A program made the translations under genes and the position numbers. This document shows positions 10,551 to 20,143 of a stretch of 33,815 nt of DNA, piece by piece; positions within the stretch are counted from its first letter, which is position 1, and each line of letters begins with the position of its first letter. The notes below the pieces were generated by a model. The model was not told the DNA's origin. It did no database searches and saw only the letters and a program-made list of their open reading frames with translations. The stretch comes from Schoenoplectus triqueter. Lineage: Eukaryota > Streptophyta > Magnoliopsida > Poales > Cyperaceae. Location of the stretch: contig CAXKVV010000687.1 of assembly GCA_964058805.1 (NCBI GenBank), positions 1 to 33,815 of the forward strand, in the 5' to 3' direction.

Positions 10551-13500
10551 ATGGAGAAGCAGCCTTCCTTCCCCACTCCCTCCGCCCAGGACTGGGACTC
10601 CCTCATCGACGATTTCTCCTCCGGCGACCCCTCTCGCCGTAGCAAGTACCAGTCTTTGCCCCTCATCGACCTCACCCTCCATTCCCTCTCCCGCCGCGAC
10701 CTCCCCTCCGGTTTGAAGCTCGCTCTACTCCATTTCCTCGACCAGCACCTCCCCTCCATTCCCCTCTCTGCCTCTCCTTTCCCCTCCCTGTTCTCAGCAC
10801 TCCGCTCCTTCCTCCCCTCTCCCGATCCATCCCCGCTCAAGGAACAGCTCTTGATCACCACTACCTCTCTCTTCATCTCTCTGCTAGACTCCCCCTCTTC
10901 GCCATATCTCCAGTCACTAATTGAGCTGCTCTTGACACTGATTAACCGGCCCAATCACGGGCCTGATAGACAAACCCGTGCCTTGGCATGTGAATCACTT
11001 CGTGAACTGGAGAGTGCATTTCCATGCCTGTTGTCAGAAATTCTCGGCCATGTTTGGGTTCTGGCGCAAGCAGAGAGAACACACGTGGCACAATCGTATC
11101 TCCTCTTACTAGCTCAAATTTCTCGAAATGTTGTGGTAAATGGCATCCTTTCATCCAGTTCATCAATTCTCTCAACCTCAACCCCATTAACCCCCTTTAC
11201 AATCCCCCAAATTGCATTATCTAATGAAAGGGCGGCTCTTTTTCCACCATCAGATGTAAATCTCAGAGAGATCAGGCGGGTGCTTGCTTTCCTACTGGAC
11301 CGGCCAAGGGATTTGAGTCCTGGTGCCATATCAGAACTTACATTAGCTTTAGTGGATATTGCTGGTGCGCTTGAGGACAGTGTACCGGCCATCTCGGCGT
11401 TACTCAAAGTGAACTTCTCCAGCTTACTCTCATGTCACCACCCATTATTAGATCACTCTATTCTTTCTCTTTACCACAATTTCTCTGATGCATTTAATGA
11501 GGATGATGTCAACAATGTGGCCCGCCGCCTCCAGCTCTCAGCAAGTGATACTGGTCAGAGGCTGATTTTTCGCCTGCTACCTCTGCATTGGCTTTTTGGT
11601 TCTGCCCTTCTGTCCCACCATGCTTCAAGTCCTGCTTTTCCCGGTTTCTACCCGCAAGTGTTCGACCCACTTGCCGTCAAAGCAATGAAGCTTGATGCCA
11701 TTTCTGTTATTGCATCAGAGAGAGATGAAGGAGCGAGTCTGTTAGAAGACGGGTTGGCATGTGTTTCTTCTTTCAGGTGGTTACCAGGCTGGAGTACAGA
11801 AACTGGGGTGGCATTTAGAGCCATGCATAAGTTGCTCATCTGTGTTATGCCTCATGATGGTTATGATAACAGGCCTCATAATGTGAGGTTGGAATCTCGC
11901 ATGGAGTCTACCATATTTATAGCTCTCGAGGTAATTTTTTGTCTGCATTTATTCTAGTCAACTTAGATGTACTTATCTGTGTTAGTACCAGCTGCCTTAT
12001 CCCTGAATGATCAGTATATACCTCTGCTGGATTTAATTGAATACTTTGATCTGATGTACAGTACCAATGCATAAATTCTAAATGTTTGATCATTCAGTGG
12101 AAATCCTTTAATAAACAATATATTGTTATGCGTGGTACAAGCATGCTCATTCTGGTACAGACCCAACTTTTATATGAACGAAATGATTGAACCCAGGACT
12201 GAACCCAGGACTGAACCCTTGATAACTTATCGACATTTAGATTTTGTACTGCAAAAAAATGTTTATCTTTGCCTATGGAAAACTGGTACTGGTACAGCAT
12301 GCTTGGTACATAGGATATCGTACCCACTTAATGTCTCCTCTCTGCTTGTAGAACATGTTAGTGAAGCTTGCAATGGAGCATCATGTACTGGTTCCAGTAA
12401 TAGCAACCTTCATCAGCCGATTGTTACAGTGTGAGACCCACTCTGCAGTTGGTGACAGATTTCTTCAAACACTTGACAGGCGCTTGATTCCAAATCTCAA
12501 ACCAGGCTATGGCCTCTCCTTCTATTTTCCTTTGTTAGAGAAAATGGCTGGGAATGAGATGGTGTCTCCTAAAGGTGTACTGGGGCTGCTCAAGAGGCAT
12601 ATGGTTTGCCTCACTGACGAACATGGCCCAGATACAGAGTACCGGTCATGGTCCCAAGGGAGCCGGGTTCTTGGCATATGCCGAGTTGTGCTGAAGAACC
12701 ATAATGGGTCCCAGTTTTTCAGTCCTCTTTCGCAATTATTGGCTCTCACATGCCAGAAGTTTCCTGATTTGGAAGTTCGTGACAATGCGAGGTCGGTTAG
12801 TAATACTTTAAATTACTTACTCTATTTCAATTTTTTATATATATGGTTTCTATCCTGATTGTGCCAGATTATTTACTATAGTGAGGGATGGAACCTGCTG
12901 AAAGAGGGAATAAATTTTCATACAGTTTCTGTTAGAAAAATTCAAAACACAACTGGTCGTTACTTCTGTATTGGTGAAGCTTGCTAAATTGTGGAACTGT
13001 TAACTGGTGATGGTAACGTACTTTAGCCCATACATCAAGTCTTTTAAGTCTGGTCTTTTATTTGTTGGATTATAATGCAAGTACAGTATAAACATGAACC
13101 TTACAGTAAAACTACTTTAATTTTAAATGCTTCAAAAGGAGAGGAATTATATTTCTCCTGAAACCAGCATTTTCTTCTCTCTTTTTCTTTCCTTTTGCAG
13201 GATTTACTTACGAATGCTTGCATGCATACCGGGCAAGAAATTAAGGCATGCCCTAAGCACTGGCGAACAGAAGTCGGGCTTACCAGCTCCGCTTCCAACC
13301 TCTTTGAGCGATGTACCATCACCTCATCTCTCTGCTCACCTAAAAAAGTCAACTGACATTGCCTCTTACATCCTCATAGAACGTATTACACCTCCACTTG
13401 TGAAACAGTCCTGGTTTCTCTCAGTACCGGCTTCAGTACCGGCTTTATCCAATGGATCTGGGTCGAGTCAAGGGAGCATTATGGACATTGTGGCTTCTTC

Positions 13501-14686
13501 TGCAACTTCTTTAGATACAGATAACTCAGATAAAGCTGATTTTGCTATCACTTACCAAAATGAAGCTCTGAGGGTTATGGATCCAAAGATCGGGGAATTA
13601 TTGCGGGTTTTAAGAACCCATTTTAAGTGTATACCAGATTACCGTGTCATGCCAGGTATAAAGATAAGGATACCCTGTATATTTCGATTTGAATCTGACC
13701 CGTTTACTCATGCTTGGGGATCGGAATCTTCTGAAGAGCAGGCAGTTCCTGCTTTATATGCTACCAAAATTACTTTCTCATCCATTTCAAAGTATGGTAA
13801 AATCCCTCCTTGCCGTGTGCCATTTCTCCTGGGAGAATCGTTAAAATCTGACCTAGCTTTAGTCACTCCAGACCAAGGAAATAATGAGAGAACAGACTGT
13901 TTTAATTTCACTAGAATTTTTATTGAATTGCAACCTGAAGACCCGATGCCTGGTTCAATAGACATCATGATCAAGGCCAACACAGCAACTGGACAAGTTG
14001 TAGCCGGTTCTGTGAGACCTGTCATAATAGGTATAGAGGACATGTTTCTGAAAGCTATTGTACCACCTGATATCTCTGATGAGGGGGTTCCCCAGTATTA
14101 TTCTGACCTGTTTGATGCCTTGTGGGAAGCCTGTGGCAGCTCAGTAAATACTGGGAGGGAAACATTTTCTTTGAATGGTGGTAAGGGGGCTGTGGCAATT
14201 CATGGTACACAGTCAGTGAAGCTTCTAGAAGTTCCTGAAGATGTGCTTATTAATGCTGTGGAGAAACACCTGACTAAATACGTGGTCCGGGTTGCAGGGG
14301 GGCCACTTGTTAGGGTGATTTGTCAGAATGGAGTTATAGACAATGTCATACTGGATGAAAAAGAAGATGAAGGTGGCATAGATGTTGATACCACTAGAAA
14401 CGAGGTTAGTGCTGAAAAGGCTTTGGTGGCTTATTCAAAGGAGAAATCAGGAGTTGAGATTGAACTTGCACAAGATGAAATGGAGAACTACAAGTCTGAC
14501 AGAAGTATGGTGTCAGTTGGTAAGGGTAAGAGCATGGGGACATTTTGTGTTTTAGTATTTTTGCCACCAAGGTACCATCTCCTTTTCTTGATGGAAATTG
14601 GTTATAGTTCAACCATGGTACGGATGCGTACTGACCATTGGCCATGCCTTGCTTACATTGATGAATACTTGGAGGCATTGCTGTGA
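10551..14686 (+). CDS. AP5B1: AP-5 complex subunit beta-like protein, 3 exons
   Basis: Exons are 10551-11930, 12352-12791 and 13201-14686. Introns are GT-AG with phases 0 and 2. They total 3306 nt, or 1101 aa. The start is the first in-frame ATG, with a strong context (ACAATGG) and the conserved-looking opening QDWDSLIDDF. The open frame extends upstream only through non-ATG codons. The protein is a long helical, HEAT-like adaptor subunit with no signal peptide. Exon 2 encodes the SWSQGSRVLGICR region. Exon 3 runs to a conserved C-terminus with FLPPRYHLLFLMEIG and TDHWPCLAYIDEYLEALL. This matches the plant AP-5 beta-like family; AP-5 is a non-clathrin adaptor of late endosomes and lysosome/vacuole traffic. 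The first ~400 bp are markedly C-rich compared with the rest. The identity comes from recall of the family, without a database search. Confidence 0.88.
12188..12222 (+). repeat. 12-bp tandem repeat in AP5B1-like intron 1
   Basis: The unit TGAACCCAGGAC is present about 2.6 times in tandem inside the first intron, away from both splice sites. Confidence 0.75.
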
Positions 14687-15658
14687 GATATATTCTTTTT
14701 GAAGATTAATTAGGTTGGAACTGTATATTGGTTAGTGAATTAATTTTTCTTTAAAATTCTTTTTGACAGGTGGCAGCATTTCTGCCTTTTAAATGGATTG
14801 TAAATTGTTCATAGAGATGGATTTTTATTTGTTTCCATCTCATTACTTTGTTAGTCTTGGGTGCCAATCAAGATTCTTTTTGTATTCTATTCTAAAACTG
14901 TAACATTTCCGGAGGAATATGTTAATAAGAAGAGTAGCCTTTTTTCTTTCGGGTAATTGTACTTTCTCCATTGATTGTCATTTATATAGAGGTAACTAAA
15001 TAAAAAAAAACAATTAGACACTGAAACAAAATACACCATCATAAGCTGCTCTCTAGCATAAGGAATGCTGGTATACTTCATATGATATTCTAACTGTAAG
15101 TAATAATGTATACAGTTTATTCCAATGTGAATGTGTAGAGAAGTAAAACAAATATCACTTCTACTATAGGCTACAACACAAGAAGTGTTAATTTTAGTTA
15201 TACAAGTGACTCCGATTATAATTAACTTTTAAAGTTATAATTTAAGAAACATACGGTATATCTAATTATATAGTAGTTTCTCGAGTGTCTCCAGGATTAT
15301 GATGTTGTTAAATAGCATGAAATAAAATGTAGGTCTGTTTTTGTGAAAAAAACCCAACCGCAAAGTGATTAACATAATTTTTCACCCAATTCTTTTATGA
15401 CTTGACAAATCGTCCCATGCTCAATTTATATGACAACACACTTGGAAAAAAAAAAGAAATTTTTTGATAGAAAGATGCCATATAAACTTGAAAAGGGAAA
15501 GAAAGAAAAAAAGAAGAAGAAGAAAAATAACTGATCTCTTTTCTGGAAACTACTTGGACGCATACTGAAAAACAGAAAGCAACCAACTTCCATTCTTTAG
15601 CTTAACCTCTGATCCTTTAAAACGAAATTACCATAGTAAGTCTCAGCTGATACTAGTC
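14687..15658. other. 3' flank of AP5B1-like gene and intergenic DNA
   Basis: The first ~200 bp probably hold the 3' UTR, with T-rich and TTGT-rich sequence. The rest is AT-rich without a supported gene; the open frames seen on the minus strand are Phe/Ser/Leu-rich and compositional. Confidence 0.45.
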
Positions 15659-15916
15659 ATGGATGAACACGTTAACTTGATCAGAGACGCCTGCCAGAAG
15701 TACATTGAAGCTGCAAATGCCGTGCTAGCTGAGTTCAACTCTTCAGGCAGTCTTCGCACCGAGGCTGCTGATATGGCCCAGGAGAAGCTCAAAGAGCAGT
15801 ACAAGCACTTCCACTCAGTTTGTGACAAGACGGAGGGCTCTGTTGCTATGATGACCCAACCGGTCAAGGAGCTAAACCCTGACCCAACATGTATGTTTTC
15901 ATATTGTGCATGTTGA
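15659..15916 (+). CDS. MED32-like small protein, possibly truncated
   Basis: This 85-aa open frame starts at an ATG preceded by TAGTC and ends at TGA. Residues 1-67 align without gaps, from memory, to the N-terminal half of plant Mediator subunit MED32. Shared spacing includes MD at the start, A-x-x-K, VL at 22-23, a central D-x-A-x-E-x-x-KE, F at about 51, CD at 55-56, and E-x-x-V-x-x-x-x-Q. MED32 belongs to the Mediator tail. Plant MED32 is usually about 140-155 aa, with a conserved second half that I do not find here in any frame. A good donor-like GTATGT lies at 15891, but no acceptor restores the missing half. It may be a truncated paralogue, a pseudogene, or a gene with an unrecognised downstream exon. 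Confidence 0.5.
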   Translation: MDEHVNLIRDACQKYIEAANAVLAEFNSSGSLRTEAADMAQEKLKEQYKHFHSVCDKTEGSVAMMTQPVKELNPDPTCMFSYCAC

Positions 15917-16129
15917 TGCTTTGTACTCCTCCAGGTCAACCCCATTGAGATGAACATCAGCTAAACCCTGTGACGCAGCCATCTAGCACTTGTCTGATGC
16001 GATGGCCGCATCCTGAGTCCAAGTCTACTACATTAATAGGACCAAGCTCTCTCAACTGAGCATAGTTTGGCTTGAGAGGTTTTGGCTAAGACATATCTAG
16101 ATCATGCCATATGTGCACTACACATGACA
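15917..16129. other. Intergenic DNA after MED32-like ORF
   Basis: There is no open frame that continues the MED32-like protein. It may hold decayed coding or 3' UTR sequence. I see nothing else here. Confidence 0.4.
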
Positions 16130-16143
16130 TTGACACAAATGTT

Positions 16144-16483
16144 TTTTTTAGGAAAAGATTAGGGTTATACCCTCAAATTTCATTAAATGGATCGCCATGG
16201 TGATCTAAAGGTTACAAAATATGTACAGTGGAAAACTCAAAAAAGAATCTGTAATTACAGTGGAGAAAGTGAACTGATGTGTGTCATTTGCCGGGTATCT
16301 ATGTGAACCTATCTTTTGCTTCAGCCAAAATCTCTCTCATTGTGTGTATGATGTCTTTTGCTTTGGCCAAAATCTCTTTCACTCTGTGTATGATGTCTTG
16401 AGATCATTGTGCGAAAATTCTCCTGCACCTCTCCCTCCAAACCACGAAGATTGTTGCTATCTTCATTTGCTTCCAATGAGTGC
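16144..16483 (-). mobile_element. 5'-truncated L1-type LINE 3' end
   Basis: On the minus strand, about 16465-16395 reads IATIFVVWRERCRRIF, the W-x-x-R-x-x-R-I-F pattern of the zf-RVT region near the end of plant LINE reverse-transcriptase ORFs. The minus-strand 3' end finishes in an A-run, seen as T8 at 16142-16149. A 14-bp duplication TTGACACAAATGTT flanks it at 16130-16143 and 16484-16497. All three features fit target-primed insertion of a short LINE copy. It contains an internal ~42-bp tandem duplication (16312-16395). Confidence 0.75.
16312..16395. repeat. Two-copy ~42-bp tandem duplication inside the LINE fragment
   Basis: The unit beginning CTTTTGCTTCAGCCAAAATC and ending GTGTATGATGT is repeated directly with a few substitutions. 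Confidence 0.8.
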
Positions 16484-16497
16484 TTGACACAAATGTT

Positions 16498-17504
16498 GCA
16501 TAGGAATTTAATTGAAAATGTTAACTTATGTTGTATTTAATTTGGAATCAATTATATATGTTCACTTAAGGTAGTCTTAATTATGTATGTTCACTGGTAA
16601 AAGTACTTGCTGATCAGAAGTGATAAATTGACAGGACAGTCAGTCTGTCACAATCTTTAGTGTGTTTCATATACAGTTTAGGCTTCACGTAGCAAGTTTC
16701 ATTTTGTGGGGTCTTGTACCAGTGGTACATGTTTTGTCTTTATTTTCTTACCTTGTGATATGCACTTCGACCTCAGTTAATTATGATCTGAAACCAATTA
16801 AGAAGAACATTGTATCAGTACGCTATTATCTGAAATAGCTTTTGTCTAATGAACTGTTTAAACTTGGAGTTACCATTTTATGTCAATCGATGCTATTGTA
16901 CAGGTATTTAAATAATTTATAAACGAAGAAAAAAACTAAACTACAATTTAGTTCCTAATAGGAAGTTATAAGATGAGGAATTGAATGTGCATTACCATGG
17001 TACATATCGACTATTGAACTGCTTATTTTTTAAGTTTTGCCCATTCTCACAGACTTCTTTTACTGATGAAAACGCATAACCACTAAACAAGCATCATATG
17101 TCTCTAAAATTGCCATCTGCTTCAGACTTTTATTTTAAAAAAAAAAAGTGCTTAAAGATGTGAAGAAGAAAACATTCAGTCTGAACTGAAATCTATTCCT
17201 TAGAAAAGCATCATAAATTGCAAGCTGCGAGAACAGAGATATTCATAGTTTTACTCAATATTTCCAAAGAATCAAGAAAACAAGATCCAAGCAATTTTAT
17301 TACTTACAAAGCAATTATCAGTATCTCACATATCAACAAAAACCAACAACCAAGAAATAAGAAGAAACATAAACACAGACACCAGTTTCTTCTGGACTTT
17401 CTTGCATCACCAGACTTTTCATGTTTTTACAGAAAGGGACAATCTCATACATGCCATACACTTAAAGTGGTAATTAATAGTTGTTGGACCCCCCCCCCTC
17501 TGGC
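16498..17504. other. AT-rich intergenic DNA between two small convergent genes
   Basis: There is no supported gene. A copy of the short repeat GGTAAAAGTACTTGCTGATC lies near 16588-16607; related copies occur at about 24942 and 24985. A C10 homopolymer lies at about 17489-17498, just past the stop of the minus-strand gene. Confidence 0.45.
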
Positions 17505-17975
17505 CTATTTGTCTGAAAGGTGTGCTGGGCCCTGTGCTTCTCTTGGCGCCGCCGGTGGAGATCCCACATGCGATCCAGGACTTCCTCCCTGGCCCAATCG
17601 ACCCACATGTGCATCTACTGCAGCCATCATTGCTTTCAAAAAGCGGTCCACTTCTGCTTTAACTCTCTCCTTCTCAGCTTGAAGTTTTTCCTTCAATGGC
17701 TGCACTACGCCACCGGCTGCAACCCTCCTCTTGCGGAACTCCTCTGTCAGCGACACAGCTTCTTCCGTCAAGTCAGCAAGGAAACTGGTTAGTTCCTTAA
17801 TTTCTGAGAAGAGGAACTCATCGTGGAGTTTGAAGTCGTCCATGCACGCTATAAAAGACTCACCAGTGGGGTAGCCGATGGAGTTGGAAGCTTTTTCAAT
17901 ATCTTCATACAGGGCCCTGGTAGAGGCTACGTACAAGTTATGTGCCAAAATCAAGGCGGCCATTTGTTGTGCCAT
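17505..17975 (-). CDS. Unrecognised small helical protein
   Basis: A single open frame encodes 156 aa from the ATG at 17975 (MAQQMAALILAHNLYVAS) to TAG at 17505. I chose this ATG because the upstream extension of the frame has no ATG and because a TATA-like TATAAGT lies 75 bp upstream. Residues about 20-120 are predicted helical and charged (DDFKLHDEFLFSEIKELTSF; KEKLQAEKERVKAEVDRFLK), with coiled-coil character. The last ~30 residues are Gly/Ser/Pro-rich. I do not recognise the family. The pattern of residues about 9-65 is loosely like the MED32 N-terminus (DFK-x-x-x-EF against NFK-x-x-WELF), which is suggestive only. Its promoter is duplicated elsewhere in the window. Confidence 0.55.
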   Translation of the reverse strand: MAQQMAALILAHNLYVASTRALYEDIEKASNSIGYPTGESFIACMDDFKLHDEFLFSEIKELTSFLADLTEEAVSLTEEFRKRRVAAGGVVQPLKEKLQAEKERVKAEVDRFLKAMMAAVDAHVGRLGQGGSPGSHVGSPPAAPREAQGPAHLSDK

Positions 17976-18100
17976 GATTGGTACGAGAAAATTAATTAGG
18001 ATGGTAATTTGGGTTCCGAGTGTTGGCAATGGGATGAGTTCACATCTACTTATAATGTAATGTGATTAAGGGGTTGGTTTTGTATTCTTTTAAATTATTA
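17963..18100 (-). repeat. Promoter repeat, copy A (functional position)
   Basis: This segment covers the ATG, leader and TATA region of the 17975 gene. It is related to copies at about 21710-21800 and 24131-24250. Shared words are GCCATGATT, AAYTAA, GATGGTRAATTTGG, a GGGTTRG/GATGGG block and TATAATGTAATRTGA. Confidence 0.55.
18047..18053 (-). promoter_or_regulatory. TATA-like box of the 17975 gene
   Basis: The minus strand reads CATTATAAGTAGATG. The TATAAGT lies about 72-78 bp upstream of the ATG, leaving a leader of about 40-45 nt. The same position in a diverged copy near 21770 is the stronger TATAAATAG. Confidence 0.5.
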
Positions 18101-18247
18101 TTTGATTTTGTTAAGGAAAAGTCTTTCTTTTATTTAAAGAAAGAAATAGCTTTCTTTATTTTATTTTTTTTAACCGCAAATTAGAGAGACTACTAAAATT
18201 TGTTGTATATCGTCCATATAAATTTAGTAGCGTGAGTATACAAATGA

Positions 18248-18597
18248 TGTTGAGAATTGATTCAAAATATATTTTTAGAATATTTCTATTTAGGAAATTA
18301 TTTTTAGTAAAACTAATTTCAGCAAAGATAGAATGATTATAGGGTTATTTTAGGAAAGACAAGAGTCAAAATTAGTAACAATTATATTTAGAAAGTAATG
18401 GAGTTAGTGGGGTAATTTATAGGAAGTAGTGGATGATATTTTAGAAATGTAGTAGAGTTAATTTAGGAAAGTTTTATGCTATATAAATCATAGAACATTA
18501 TGCAATTATATGTCTCCAATATGCAATGAATTAAGAAGAGAGTTTCAGCAGAAATTATTTGTTAGTTTATTTGTTTATCCTTCCATTATTTTCAACA
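18248..18597 (+). repeat. 5' LTR
   Basis: 350 bp, TG...CA termini. A TATA box (TATATAAA) lies at 18480-18487, about 110 bp from the LTR end, so transcription likely starts near 18510. Confidence 0.93.
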
Positions 18598-18600
18598 ATT

Positions 18601-18613
18601 TGGTATCAGAGCC
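18601..18613 (+). other. Primer-binding site (tRNA-iMet)
   Basis: TGGTATCAGAGCC lies three bases after the 5' LTR. It is the standard primer site of plant Copia elements. Confidence 0.92.
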
Positions 18614-18637
18614 AGTAGAAATCTTGGGTTGTTTTCA

Positions 18638-20143
18638 ATGGCAGAAGCAGACGCCAACATGTCTAATCCGTCGATTCTGCTGTTCAAGGGAGAAAACTAT
18701 GAGTTATGGAGCATCAAGATGGTGACCTTGTTCAAGTCTCATGGCTTATGGGATTTGATTAATAATGGTGTACCAAATCCAGATCCAAACCAGCAAAAAA
18801 ATGAGAAAGAAGATGCAAGGGCGTTGTTCTACATTCAACTAGCAGTTCATGACACCATTTTCTCCAAAATTGCAACAGCCACAAATGCAAAGGAAGCATG
18901 GACAATCCTAAAAATAGCATTTCAAGGGAGTACTCGAGTCATGGCAATCAAACTTCAAGACCTACGCAGGGACTTTGAAATATTGCAGATGAACAAGGAA
19001 GAAACAATACAAAATTTTCTTTCAAGAGTACAAATGGTGATCAATCAAATCAGAGTATTTGGAGACACCATGGAGGAGAAGATTGTGGTGGCAAAGGTGT
19101 TGAGAAGCCTAACACCCAAGTTCGATCATGTGGTAACAGCAATAGAAGAGTCTAAAAATCTAGATACTTATTCCTTTGATGAACTCTGGGGGTCATTGCA
19201 GACTCATGAATTAAGGATGTCAAAGACAGAAGATAAAGACGATGATAAGGCTTTTTACATGAAGGGAGAATCATCAAGAGGCGACTACAATCCCAGCAGA
19301 GGACGGGCTAACTTCGTCAGAGGAGGTAAAGGCCAAGGAAAAAGCAATCAAGTAGATTGCTACAATAAACAAAGAGAAGAAAACCAAGCAAATCATGCAG
19401 AAGGGAAGAATAAACAACTAACTCTATTAATGACAAGCAATTTGATTAACAAAGTTGATGCAAGCGACATCAGAGAGTTTGGAAGTAAGCTTGAATCTCC
19501 TCCGACTATTGTTGAAGAGCTTCTACTATCACAAGAGAGGCAATTGACACATTTTACATCTGACCAAGGAACAAGTAATGTATCTAGTTTATCAGAATTT
19601 ATGCAAGATCATGAGGCTGAAGGTCCAGAGAAAGTTGTGAGTGCGGCCCAAAATGAGGAGGTAACACCTACTTCAATGATTGATTGTAATGGAGAGTCTG
19701 TTATAGAGGAGACATCTTCTCCAAAGAAGAAGATAGAGCACTCATTTAGTGTCATCAAGAAATCTATCAAGACTAAGGAAGCTAAGCCAAAATCTAATGA
19801 GCCTGATTCAAGTACATCGGTTCCTGAGTTGGGTTCGGCGCCAAAAAAAGGCCGGACTAGCACTACTAAGAAGGTTGTGAATGTTAAAAAAGAAGTGATT
19901 AAAAGACCAAGAGCCAAAAGAAGGAAGAGGAGGCCAAGAGCCAAAAGAAAGAAAAAGAGACGGCGCTTGCCAATTCTAATGGAAACAATCATCAACAAAG
20001 AAGTTTGCGAAAGAAAAGCAAATTTAGAGTTAGAAATTTTGAATCAAGGGGGAGTGTTGAGAATTGATTCAAAATATATTTTTAGAATATTTCTATTTAG
20101 GAAATTATTTTTAGTAAAACTAATTTCAGCAAAGATAGAATGA
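18638..20143 (+). CDS. Copia Gag-like ORF fused to a Lys/Arg-rich tail
   Basis: This is a 501-aa open frame from the ATG at 18638; it runs 89 bp into the 3' LTR. Residues ~1-200 are a Copia gag (UBN2/DUF4219 type) with FKGENYELWSIKM, LWDLINNG, W-x-x-L near 89-92, NFLSRVQMVINQIR and VAKVLRSLTPKFDHVV. The zinc knuckle is broken: CYN is followed directly by KQREENQANHAE, so the last Cys, His and Cys and the residues between are missing. From about 268 to 445 the sequence no longer looks like gag or pol. It is acidic/Ser-rich, then strongly basic (SPKKK, APKKGRTSTTKK, RPRAKRRKRRPRAKR), like a nuclear or nucleic-acid-binding tail. Near 19960 the alternate frame reads into a usual pre-PPT end, so a frameshift there probably altered the C-terminus. 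Confidence 0.8.
   Translation: MAEADANMSNPSILLFKGENYELWSIKMVTLFKSHGLWDLINNGVPNPDPNQQKNEKEDARALFYIQLAVHDTIFSKIATATNAKEAWTILKIAFQGSTRVMAIKLQDLRRDFEILQMNKEETIQNFLSRVQMVINQIRVFGDTMEEKIVVAKVLRSLTPKFDHVVTAIEESKNLDTYSFDELWGSLQTHELRMSKTEDKDDDKAFYMKGESSRGDYNPSRGRANFVRGGKGQGKSNQVDCYNKQREENQANHAEGKNKQLTLLMTSNLINKVDASDIREFGSKLESPPTIVEELLLSQERQLTHFTSDQGTSNVSSLSEFMQDHEAEGPEKVVSAAQNEEVTPTSMIDCNGESVIEETSSPKKKIEHSFSVIKKSIKTKEAKPKSNEPDSSTSVPELGSAPKKGRTSTTKKVVNVKKEVIKRPRAKRRKRRPRAKRKKKRRRLPILMETIINKEVCERKANLELEILNQGGVLRIDSKYIFRIFLFRKLFLVKLISAKIE
20046..20054 (+). other. Polypurine tract
   Basis: AAGGGGGAG immediately precedes the 3' LTR and serves as the plus-strand primer site. Confidence 0.85.

Noticed and set aside
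15891..15934. A 44-nt intron in the MED32-like gene
   Set aside because: GTATGT and CTCCTCCAG look like splice sites, but 44 nt is below the usual plant minimum, and the joined frame stops after four codons.
17218..17792. Plus-strand open frames opposite the 17505-17975 gene
   Set aside because: They are Cys/Ser/His-rich shadow frames of the minus-strand coding sequence, with no family signature.
17976..18029. Longer start for the 156-aa minus-strand protein
   Set aside because: The extension begins at TTG and overlaps the leader and part of the promoter repeat; the ATG at 17975 fits better.
19609..19998. Minus-strand 129-aa Leu/Phe-rich frame inside the retroelement
   Set aside because: It is the complement of the Lys/Arg-rich tail of the Gag fusion, a compositional shadow.
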